A stretch of 35,006 bases of DNA, taken from a virus. The stretch covers positions 1 through 35,006 of the IMG/VR virus record IMGVR_UViG_3300035204_002189; one strand, written 5' to 3'. Position 1 is the stretch's first letter; every line of letters starts with the position of its first letter. The notes below the pieces were generated by a model. That model was not told where the DNA came from and did no database searches. It was given only the letters and a program-made list of their open reading frames with translations. The translations under genes were made by a program, and so were the position numbers. Positions 6,721 to 16,800 of this stretch are shown here, one piece after another.

Positions 6721-9700
6721 CTATTGTCCCGTATATATACCGCCAGATCGAATACCGCGAGAAAGGGGATCCTCGGTCGCGGCCCGGGCAGGAGCGCGAT
6801 CTGGGGGTCGCGTCGGGGGCTGCGCATCAGGCGGTCGGCTCCCACCTGTTTGGCCGAGTGTAATCGGACTTTCGGATGTGCGCTGGTCGCCTAAGCCACG
6901 TCGAACGCCGGGGGCGCCCCTGCCACTAGTCGCCTCTCGTTCGGCGGCACTCTCCGTGGCCCTTTCGGCGGCGCCGTCTGCGCCGGCCGCGGCGTTTTGG
7001 GCAGCTTGTTCCCTCAGCGATGGGCCAAATGGACGAAAGTTTAGAGTCTCACCGGTCAAAAAGACCCTATTTTGACTATCCATGTCAACGGTGTCCATTA
7101 TAAAAGTTTCACTTTCGAAAGTAGAGGAAAGCAAGTTGCTATTATTGAGGTACCATGCATCTTTGTAGTTATTGAAATTGTAATTTTTTAGTCTACATAA
7201 AAACTTGGCTTGCTCGAAAGCCGGGTTGTTCAAAATTCCTTCGAAATCGAATTCTTGATAAATAGGACGAGCAAGATTTAGACTACCATCGCGATATGTA
7301 TCAAAGCCAATAAATCTCTCCATTTTAACAATGTTGGCAAAATTTAATCGCATTGTTGGAATATTAAGAGGGTTTTCAAACACTCTTCGCTCATTCCAGT
7401 TAAAATTTGTCTGACGGATAAAAGCTGTGGTTGTTGTAGCTCCTAGGGGAACCGTGTTTTCATATAAGGCATAAAGCGGATAAGGGAGAGTACTAGTCCT
7501 GCTCAACTCCAGTTCTTCTCCTGTGATCGGGTCGTTCGTTAGGAGAGGATCTGCTTTTTCCACTCCTCGATCTAAAAACAGATCTCTTAACACCTTGGTT
7601 GTACGTCTACTAATTTTATAGTTATTTAAATTATGAGGATAGTTTTCAATATAATCATCAAGTAAATCTAAAAAGACATTCACAAAACTAGGAGTTTCTT
7701 CGGGGCGCGTGGTATCAAGGGCCCCCTCCAGCTCGCTTCGTTCATCTGCGCTGGGGCTTGAAGTAGTGGAGTCATTTAAGGGATAGGTAAAAAGTGAATC
7801 AAAGTGGCCAAACCCTAAAATAGATTCCCCTCGGATAGATAAAGAATTAATAACTTCTTTTAAATTTTGACGGATCTGATTTCGTAGTTCCAGTTCAGAG
7901 GGGCTTGGAAACTTTCGAAAAACCTTAAATAAAACAATTTCCAATGCAAAGTCTAAAAATCTATCAGGATCCCAACCAAAATTAACAGACAAATCAACCA
8001 CACTACGGTTCGCAATTTTAATTGCCTGGGCGTTTAAAAAGTTGGACCGGTCTAAAGTAATTGCTGTGCCATTAGATAACTCGTATGAAGCAAGGGTTTC
8101 GTTGGTAACAGGGGCATCTGTAATAAAATACTTTCGCATGTTGCCTTTTAAGAGGGACGCGTAATCATTCAGGGTTCTAAATGAAAGTGTCCGTTGCTCA
8201 GAAGAGGCTCGCGGGGTGCCCTTTTCAAAGTGAGAGTAACGCATTAAGTAATCCCCGGGTCGGAAGATATAATTAAAATCATGTCTAATTCTTATTATTT
8301 GATTCTCCAGGCTGCCACCGGCTCCAGTCTTATTCCTGGTGGAGAGCAACAGTGAATATCCGGTAGTTAAAAGAATATTATTTAAAATTTCTTTTACTGA
8401 GTCGTAAACACTAAAAAATAAATTAAACGTATTTTTATCTGTGGATTGTTCTGGGCGTAAACTAATTGATCGTTTCATTTGTTCGAGGGCGATCATGGTT
8501 AAGGGTAAATTCTCTGGATCGACAAACTCTTTTATGGAAAAAATCATATTCTCAAGCAGTTTGACGTAATAAGAGGCAATATCAAGTTCGGAAAATATTT
8601 CATCGTCGTCCAAGTCCTCGGTTCCCGGAGGCATTGGCGCCGAGGGGACTGAGCTATTCTCAATATTTTTATTTTGTTCTACTATTCTTTTCCTCAACAA
8701 AGGCAATGAATTATGTATAAAATAATCATTAACAGCATCATAAAACAGGGGGCGCCCATAAATATCTTTCATGAAAGACCGGAGCGTATCAATTTCCACT
8801 ATACTTTGTTGAAGGTTTTCAACGGCTGCAGTGATTCCATTTTTTAGCGTCAAGTCAATCTCATATTGATATAAAAGATTAGATTCATAATCATTTATGT
8901 CGTGCTGGCCGCTAAAAAAGTGTAAATTGGGTTGTAGATCCGAAATCTCTTCCGTTAAATCATGAAGATGTTTAATCTCTTCTTTTATAAAATCAAATTC
9001 TTGATTTCCCTCTATGTGTGTCTTAACTCTTTTCTTAAAAATACTTTTTCTAACAATTGTGGTACTTTCTAATGCTTTTTGTTTAAAATTATCTGAAAGG
9101 CTAGCGAAAGCATCTGAATTATTAGAAAGAATGGTTTCTAAATCATAAAAACAACCAAAACTAAACGTATTGTTGCGCACGGCTGGCATCAAATCCGAAA
9201 ATGCAGTTGGTTTTCTATGGATAATAGATTTTTTAGTAAAATCAGTTTTCGCATCATTAAACCTAGCCAAAAATGAACTTTGGCCTCTGAAAGTATCCAA
9301 ATAGATTACTTTATTGAACATCTCAGGGCCGAGAGTGGTTTCAGATTCACCAAAAGGAAAAAATCTATTATTTTCCTTAAGATTAAAAACACTAACAGTC
9401 AACGTTGAAGAAAGAATATTCTGGACATCTTCGCTGGGGCGTAGGATTGTTGCTCCGACAAGCATATGTTTTGTATTATACATGTCGGCCGTACGTGGAA
9501 GGGTATAAGTACCTATCTTATAATAGTCAAATTCGGATCCATCGGCTTCTGCCCGAGTGTATTGAGGTTCTTTGATCAGGGTCGGATCAAAACTTGTATC
9601 CAAATGAACCCACAGATCGGCCTTCTTTTGTTCAACGCTGGATTTCAATGCATTATCAGCATTTTCTTTCAGTGCTGAATGCTTTGACCCCCGGCGCGTC

Positions 9701-9864
9701 CCTATCGCAAATAAACGAATATTATTTGAAACAAAATCTAACTTTTCTTTAGAAAGTGAATTATGAGCAACTTTCAATGACAGAGAAAGAGAGAGGGTTT
9801 CGTCCTCTTTGATAATCTTTTCAATATATAATTCAGGATATAAACCTTCAGCAACAATGTACAT
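6721..9864 (-). CDS. Large virion structural protein (1047 aa) of unknown role, Arg/Ala-rich tail
   Basis: No known enzyme motif is visible. The protein opens with MYIVAEGLYPELYIEKIIKE and has long helical sections at ~250-500 with several hydrophobic heptad-like stretches, then a more beta-rich part. The last ~95 residues (DNA 6724-7010) are low-complexity, rich in Ala, Arg, Pro and Gly. This tail contains ERATESAAEREATSG, closely related to ERATTSAAEEDATSG in the tail of the 3226-aa protein, and ends SGGIYTGQ, comparable with that protein's PGFFTGE. The start overlaps the stop of the 337-aa gene by one base (TAATG), with GGAGAA about 12 nt upstream. A tail-peripheral role is inferred from neighbours. 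Confidence 0.7.
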   Translation of the reverse strand: MYIVAEGLYPELYIEKIIKEDETLSLSLSLKVAHNSLSKEKLDFVSNNIRLFAIGTRRGSKHSALKENADNALKSSVEQKKADLWVHLDTSFDPTLIKEPQYTRAEADGSEFDYYKIGTYTLPRTADMYNTKHMLVGATILRPSEDVQNILSSTLTVSVFNLKENNRFFPFGESETTLGPEMFNKVIYLDTFRGQSSFLARFNDAKTDFTKKSIIHRKPTAFSDLMPAVRNNTFSFGCFYDLETILSNNSDAFASLSDNFKQKALESTTIVRKSIFKKRVKTHIEGNQEFDFIKEEIKHLHDLTEEISDLQPNLHFFSGQHDINDYESNLLYQYEIDLTLKNGITAAVENLQQSIVEIDTLRSFMKDIYGRPLFYDAVNDYFIHNSLPLLRKRIVEQNKNIENSSVPSAPMPPGTEDLDDDEIFSELDIASYYVKLLENMIFSIKEFVDPENLPLTMIALEQMKRSISLRPEQSTDKNTFNLFFSVYDSVKEILNNILLTTGYSLLLSTRNKTGAGGSLENQIIRIRHDFNYIFRPGDYLMRYSHFEKGTPRASSEQRTLSFRTLNDYASLLKGNMRKYFITDAPVTNETLASYELSNGTAITLDRSNFLNAQAIKIANRSVVDLSVNFGWDPDRFLDFALEIVLFKVFRKFPSPSELELRNQIRQNLKEVINSLSIRGESILGFGHFDSLFTYPLNDSTTSSPSADERSELEGALDTTRPEETPSFVNVFLDLLDDYIENYPHNLNNYKISRRTTKVLRDLFLDRGVEKADPLLTNDPITGEELELSRTSTLPYPLYALYENTVPLGATTTTAFIRQTNFNWNERRVFENPLNIPTMRLNFANIVKMERFIGFDTYRDGSLNLARPIYQEFDFEGILNNPAFEQAKFLCRLKNYNFNNYKDAWYLNNSNLLSSTFESETFIMDTVDMDSQNRVFLTGETLNFRPFGPSLREQAAQNAAAGADGAAERATESAAEREATSGRGAPGVRRGLGDQRTSESPITLGQTGGSRPPDAQPPTRPPDRAPARAATEDPLSRGIRSGGIYTGQ
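6724..7010 (-). other. GC-rich segment encoding a disordered Arg/Ala/Pro tail
   Basis: This is the 3' end of the 1047-aa gene. The encoded residues are nearly all Ala, Arg, Gly, Glu, Pro, Ser and Thr, and the DNA is visibly more GC-rich than the gene body. It shares the ERAT-x-SAAE-x-x-ATSG motif with the tail of the giant protein, so the two tails probably have a common origin. Confidence 0.6.
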
Positions 9865-10877
9865 TAGCAGGGTTCTCCGTCATTTGTGCTCTTATCACTC
9901 TTAACAAACGAAACTCTTGTTCGGTCTGAAACAATGGTTTTAATCAACGGATCTTTAATAATAGGTGTTCCTAGAATGTCTCTAGGTACCCTACTACTAA
10001 GTAGTTCTGCGTTTATTTCTTCATCTGTGAGAATATTAAAATAGAACTCTACATTGTCAGCAGTTATCTCTACCGGAGGCAATTCTTCAGGATCGATCAG
10101 AAAACCATCTTCATTTACCAAATCTTGCTTCACATTAGCAAAGGCTAGTTTCTGGTATTCTTGTTCACCAGCAGCATTTTTATTAATCTTATGAACAGTT
10201 ACTTCAAAATTATTATAGTTGTAGGCCGCATTCTCTTCGCTAAAGTATACTAATAAATCCTCAACATCTACTCTGATGTATTTATTATCGCTCAAGACAG
10301 GGGATACAATGGGGGGATTCACACTATCTGGATCAACCAACTCAGGCGGGATAGTTAAATCTCCATCTGGGCCGTCTTTAATCGAAGCCTTAAATTCCAA
10401 TGGTTTTAAAACAATCTTTGGCCTCTTTATGTCAAAAGCGTTTTTATTATCAAATTTATAAAGAGAGCCCGTAATGGCGACGCTACTGATTTCAGCTGTG
10501 CCTAAAAATCGAGTATCAATGTAAGATCCGGTTATCTCTCCCAGCTTCGCATTTCCTAGAGGGTATTTGAGAAGAGTTTCTGTTTCATAAGAAGTTATCT
10601 TGGAAACAATCTTTTGATTTACATTTTGTTTACTAAGTTTGATCTCACTCCCCAATAATGAGTATTGGGTTTTCAAATAAGGGGTATCAGTTCTGATTCT
10701 GCCATCAGCTACCCCATTGGCACCAGTTGAACCGGAAGCGTAAGCTGCATCATACAATACCTCATCGTCAAAAAAAGCATAAAATGCCGGTTTGAAGTTT
10801 CCACCGGATAACACCTTCTTACCGTGCGAAGTAAGTTGTATGTCGAAAATTTCTTGTTTTGAATCAAATATACTCAT
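9864..10877 (-). CDS. Virion structural protein (337 aa) with conserved N-terminal module
   Basis: The N-terminus (FDSKQEIFDIQLTSHGKKVL, then FYAFFDDEVLYD) is a signature I recall from marine myovirus tail proteins. It is a distant match to the N-terminus of the 318-aa protein. The remainder shows no enzyme motif; residues ~195-300 are acidic and beta-like. The gene sits between the giant 3226-aa gene (3-bp gap) and the 1047-aa gene (one-base overlap), so it is probably made in step with both and may connect them. A connector role is inference; virion membership is well supported by context. Confidence 0.75.
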   Translation of the reverse strand: MSIFDSKQEIFDIQLTSHGKKVLSGGNFKPAFYAFFDDEVLYDAAYASGSTGANGVADGRIRTDTPYLKTQYSLLGSEIKLSKQNVNQKIVSKITSYETETLLKYPLGNAKLGEITGSYIDTRFLGTAEISSVAITGSLYKFDNKNAFDIKRPKIVLKPLEFKASIKDGPDGDLTIPPELVDPDSVNPPIVSPVLSDNKYIRVDVEDLLVYFSEENAAYNYNNFEVTVHKINKNAAGEQEYQKLAFANVKQDLVNEDGFLIDPEELPPVEITADNVEFYFNILTDEEINAELLSSRVPRDILGTPIIKDPLIKTIVSDRTRVSFVKSDKSTNDGEPC

Positions 10878-10880
10878 TTT

Positions 10881-13800
10881 TTATTCACCAGTAAAGAAAC
10901 CAGGCCCCCTTCCCCTTGATGCGTCCACGCCGGCCGGTGGAGCGCCTGATGTTGCATCCTCTTCGGCATCGGTTCTTGTTGCCCTCTCCCTCGCATCCCT
11001 GGAGCGGCGGCGGGCTTCTTCGGCGGCCCTTTCGCGTCTGCGGTTTCGGCGCTGGGATCTACTAGGCTTGGAGCCACCAGTAAAGAAATCGCCTCCTCTT
11101 CCTCGGGATGCGTCCGCGCCGGCCGGTGGGGCGCCTGATGTTGCATCCTCTTCGGCCGCGGACGTCGTAGCTCGCTCCATTCCTCTTTCCGGTCCCCTAG
11201 CTGCCTCTTCACGAGCGCGGTCGCGCAAAGATGGTGCAGGGTCTTCCCCTAGTTTAACCTCGGCAGTTGTTTTTGCTAATTCAACAAATGAGAAGAAATC
11301 ATAAGGCCAATTGTAGCTATAAGTCGGGTTGACAAATGCACCAAGCGGCTCTAGTTCGCTTGTTTTTCCTTTCGCTAGCGAGGATTTTCTAAGTTGTTCA
11401 AAATAATCATAGGCGGCGCGTTGCTTAACTTTGAAAACCATCCATCGTGTGCCTTCGGGAATTCCTTCAGGGAACCATGAATCTTCTGTACCATAAGAGA
11501 CTTCAAATGAACTTTCTTCTTTCTCGAATCTCGAATTAAGCTGCTTCTTGCCTACGTTAGAGGTTGGCGGTAAGTTTTGCCAGATATCTGCTAGATCTTG
11601 TTCGTCAAGTTCCATTCCAAACTCAAATATAAACATCGCGAAGGGGTTTACTCTATTGGTTCGATTGTAGAAATCCATTCTTGGTGGGAATACGTAGTTC
11701 TTCATTTTCTCGGCTAGATTTCTAAAATCTGCGGGCATTTCAGAACGAGCAGAGGGAGAACCGAAAGCTGCTAGGCGGAAACTTCTTTCATCTATCTTGA
11801 AGAACTTCTTCTCATTGTCGACAACAGTATAAGGCACCGCAACTATCGCCTCTCTGACAATTGTGTTGTTCAGCTGACCAAGCTTCACAGGGAGCTTGCT
11901 GAGGCTCAGTGCGTCGGCTAGCGAGCCTGTCAAGGACCGATCGGAAGTAGGCACATCTTTTATTTGTAATTTTATACCCTGCGAGCCGGTTGGGATCCGG
12001 CCGTATTGATGCCACATTCCGACATAATAGTTGTCTGCAACCGAAGAATCATCATAAAAACCAGACCCATTTGCAGTTGTAAGGGAGTAGGCGGACGCGT
12101 CCGTTGCACTTATGGAGGAAATCAGATTTGGCAATTCTCCTGGAGCTTTAAAGCCCAAAGAGAGTTTAGGCGATGCTGCAACTTTATTACAATTAAAATC
12201 CAAAGTGAGAGCCTCGGAATATGTCGTTGAGCCTGAATCGATGATGGTGGAAAGATTAGCTATGAACTCCGAAGCGGAGGCGCCTATTCTAAATTGACCT
12301 GCTGAGTGTACGATGGGGCCGGTGTTGGCAATTACCGTAAAGGGAACTCCAATTTGGCCATCACCTAAAGTTATAACATCACCAACAGTAGCTTTGCTAT
12401 GATCCAAGATGTTGAAGATGTGTGCTGAGGCCGAATTCGCGACGTCGATCGATGCGCTCCTGTGTGAAAAGTCCAAAATAGGTGTTTCAAATTTTGGCTG
12501 TATAGAAATAGCAAACTCCGGAGCGGCAGTGGCTCCTTCGGCGCGCGAGTTATCCACTCCTGTTTTAACTGTGCGATATTCAATAGTATCAGTTAATTTT
12601 GAGCGCGCATCAATAGCATACGAGACGCCAGGAGCCACGATACTATCGATAAAGTAAGACTGTGTTATCGTGTTTAATATCTCGTCGACAGTAGGTCTTT
12701 CTTTCGTTGGTCGGAAGGTTAATCTGACCCCTTCCTCCACTCCGAAAGCCTTGATGTCGTAGGGGGGAAGATAGGGCAAGAAGGAAGCGGAATTCCCAAT
12801 TCCGGAGCGGTTTGAGACCGGGGGCCCAAACGACCGATCACCATCATACATGCTCAAACCATCCTCAAATAACCTTATGTCCATTCGATACTCTTTACTG
12901 GTATCAAATCTAAATGCATTTTCTCCTGACGAAACTATAGACGAAACAGAATTATTCTTTAAAAATAAATTCATAGTCTCAGCAAGAAAGTTATTAACAG
13001 CATAGCGATATTTATCCGAGCCGGCAGAACTAGAATCATAACTAGCAGTACTATAAAGTATTGCATTTTCATCAGGCTCTGCATCGATTATTGTAGTAAT
13101 ATAAGAAAGGGGATCTGTTACGGATTCGAATGGTAATCTGACGCTGTAACTAGCCGAAATTCTTGCTCCAAATCGATCCCAGTTACTATTGCCGCCGGCG
13201 TTGTTAATATACGTGCCTGTAACGTCCGCTATGGAATCAAAGCTGCTCGTAAAGATGGGGTATCCCAAAGCCACTCCGGATTTAATGGTATTACACAAAA
13301 TCCCCGGGGCGAAAAATGGTATAATCGCAGTTCTAAGAGAACCCCCTTCATTAATACCATTTGGTCTTAAGGGGTGGCCCGACCCGGTTATTGTTATAAT
13401 ATCACCATAAGACTGACTAAATAAAGCTCCTATTTGATCAACTCTCTGTGCCGGATAAAAACCTTCATATGGTAAAAATCTCTTAAGAGCATTACAGGAA
13501 AGCTTTAAAGTACCTAGACTTTCTATATCAGCTTCGGAATGTTTATTCTCAATAATATTAAAATATTTTAAGAAATCTGAATTGACAAATTCAGTATAAA
13601 AGGATTCATTTGTATCATTCGGATAAAACGCACCGGTGATATCAAAGGTTGGATTCAATACCGTATTTGAACCCGAAGGTCCATCAATAATATCTGCAAT
13701 AGCCTCACTTATTCTAAACTCTGGAATCACAGAATATTCTTTTCCGGCAGTTCGCATGTCTAAAACATAATCATTATAGTTTTTATAATAGAACGGCTCC

Positions 13801-16800
13801 TTGCCGGCTTCGGCGCCGGCGGACCATGGTACCCCTCCAACATTTTGCACAGGAACAAATGCCGGGGTGCCGGCGCCACTACCGGTCATAGAGAAAAGTA
13901 AACTAGATCCGGTATTTATAGTAAAGGGCCTTGCGTATAGAACAGATGGTTTTATTCTAGACTCCACCATAACACCCTCCCACTCGGTCAATTCCCATCC
14001 ATTCGCCAAAGACGCGGAAGAGTCAACACCAACAACGGCATAATTAAACATACAATCATTGTCTAGCTCGCCGGCTCCGAACACATATTTTTTACTATAT
14101 TCATCAGAAGAGCTGGAAACATAAGGCTCGAATAAGTTTCGAGGCTGACTACCGGTGGCCAGAACTCCATCAATCACCCATACGGATTGGCTGGTGACAG
14201 TATTTCCTAGGGAATTAACAACGCTCCCTTTGTTCCTACTAATTCTAGAGCTGTTCCACCAATCAATAGTAAATTGTGTTCTTTGTCTGTTTTCTTGCCT
14301 ATAAGCAAACTGGCTCTTCGGCCAAATATTTTGCTTATAAGCTAGCTTATCATATTCTACCGATACTCCATTTGGTTGAGGATCTACATACAAACTAGAA
14401 ACAAAATTAAATGTTGTTTTTCTTTGTTCTTTTGTTTTATCTAAACCCGAAATAGCATATAAGATTCTTTCAGTAGACGTGTTGAGTGGATAGAATTCAT
14501 ACTCATTACCAAATGTGTATTTCATCTCCATCTCAACGTCATCTACTGTTGTGATACTGTGTTTAAGAGGATAACTCTCAACAACTGGAGACATATTGAT
14601 GTTTCTTACAATATAATCTCGCGGTGATCCGCCAGGGATGGGGGGAAGCTTGAAGCGATAGGAGAAAGCATTATTCTCCTTCATTGAGCGCGCTTGGCGA
14701 GTATCACCACCTCTGGTTTGAGCGAATGAGGTATATCCAAAAAGATTATTATTAATAGCATCTGTATAAACAATAAAGTCTGAAGGCCCGATGCCGGCCG
14801 ATCTTGTTGAAAGAGTATTTTGAATCTCCGTGGAACCTACATCTGTCATTGATGCATAAAAAGAAGAAGTAATCTGAGCGCCGGGAAGCGGCAAGTACTT
14901 GGATTCTGTCAAGTTAATATTAGTTATTGCCCAGTTGTCATAAGATTGCCCCGGGTAGCCGCCGTAGGTCATTTTATATGCCAGTTGCGCCCAGCGAATT
15001 CGATAAGGCTCCCCGGTCGATGAACCTGATGGGCCTGCGAATGCTAGCGAGCCGGTTAGCCAGCCAACGGTGTCTCCCTTCGTCGCTAGCGAGGCCGTGA
15101 TCACCAATATGTCCATCCAGGCCGTCCCGGTGGGCTCGTCCACGGACGACGTAGCATATTGTAGTCTCAAAGCATATGCGTCGTCTGAGACGGGGACCGT
15201 GTCGAGGTTGAACTTGTTGAAGGCGCTAGCGTCGATGTCATTGCCACTATAATCTTCGAAGGCGCCTTGGCTATAGAGAAAACTTCCGGTCAACGTTCCG
15301 GTTAACCATGTTGTTAGTTTAAGCGCTCTTTCTTGGCGCAGCGCGCCGAGGTATGGGTATGTGCCCGGGCCGGTGCCACTTCCATAGCCGCCGGCAAACC
15401 GGAACGCGGTGAGGTTCGAACCGGTGTGGTGCCTTATTTCGCCGTTTGAGGTACCGGTATTGTGCGTCATATGAGCGGGAAGAACTCCCAGCGGAGAGCC
15501 GGCCCAGCTTAAGAATCCACGCGTTGCGGTAGAGAAGTCTTCAAGGAGGGTATATTCTACGGGATCCTGATCGGGGTACCCTAACGGCGACCGGTATAGT
15601 TGATCTTGCAGAGGAAACTGTTCTATCCTGGTATCCAGTGCAGCAAATGGAATCTCAATTGAAGTAGATCCCGAAGGCTCCGTGGCCGGCAGCCCACCTA
15701 GAACATACGAGAAAGATCCACTCGCTCCATTCAATGCTGATCTTACCCAGGAATATCCGGCGGGGGTGCGGGGGATCTGATGTGAAACAAAGAAGTTATC
15801 GTAGTTTATACCGGTGGACTGACTGAAAGCGTTTCTATTAACTTTTTGGTACGAACCGGTAGTGGTGTAATTATCCGCCTGGACGGCACCAAACACAGAA
15901 TCTATACCGTAGAGTGCGGAATGTCTAGATAAAAGCACTCTGAGGCCGTCATTTTGTGTAAGTATGTTTGTGTATATGTTTACTCGCGGATCTGAACCGG
16001 TAAAGTCATTATTTCCGGATCCACTTGAAAGAAGCACTCTGGTATTTCTAAATGGAAGCGCGTTGGAGGGGGAGTATTCTTCGCCGGCCGGGTTCAAGTA
16101 CCCCCGAGAAGTTATCTCCGGTCCACCAGGAGCGGCAAAGCGGTTAACAATAACTGACTTTTGCACTCCCAGTGTCGGAAGGGTCGCATTCAGATAAGGA
16201 GAAGTAGTGCCCCGGTTTAAGTTCCAAACTTCCGATTCGGTTAACGCTTGAGCACTGTTATCGTGGAACCATAAGTTATTTTCGGTGCGACCATTTGTCA
16301 TCACCACTTCGTAATTCTTTCTAAAGTTCCCCAACACAGAAGAAGCAGTTGAATATTGTATATTGCTGATATTAACCGGTCGCTTTGCTGTTATCTCACG
16401 CATCATTGCTGCACGGGGCGTTGCAGAATCATGGGTACCATCGGTCGTGTAAGTGGTTTTTACTATACCCATACTACTCGCACCATCGGGACCGGGGCCC
16501 CACAAGAGGTAAAATCCCTCTGGACGCGTTCGTTGCTGGTCCGCGCCTGTATTAAGATCGATGTGACGATATTGCCAGCCTCCTACCCACGCTTCCGTGA
16601 AGGGGCCTTGAAGGGGCGCGTTCTTGAAACGAGAATAAGTATCATCGTGAAGATTGTTTAATCCAATATTACTGGAAAAAGTCGATAAGGATTGCTGATA
16701 TCCATTATCAACAGAGGAACTCCACAATGTGAATGGCGCCAGTAGGGCGCCCTTACCATATGAATAACTTTCATTATATTCACGCGAGTTTTCTATTTTA

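Noticed and set aside
10874-11212. Minus-strand 112-codon frame within the tail of the giant gene
   Set aside because: It overlaps completely with the giant gene in another frame. The repeat makes several frames open at once, and the composition is that of a frame-shifted shadow.
10792-11304. Plus-strand open frame of 170 codons opposite the tail of the giant gene
   Set aside because: It is the antisense reading of GC-rich repeat DNA and of the start of the 337-aa gene. It has no plausible ribosome-binding site, and its repeats only mirror the sense-strand tandem repeat.
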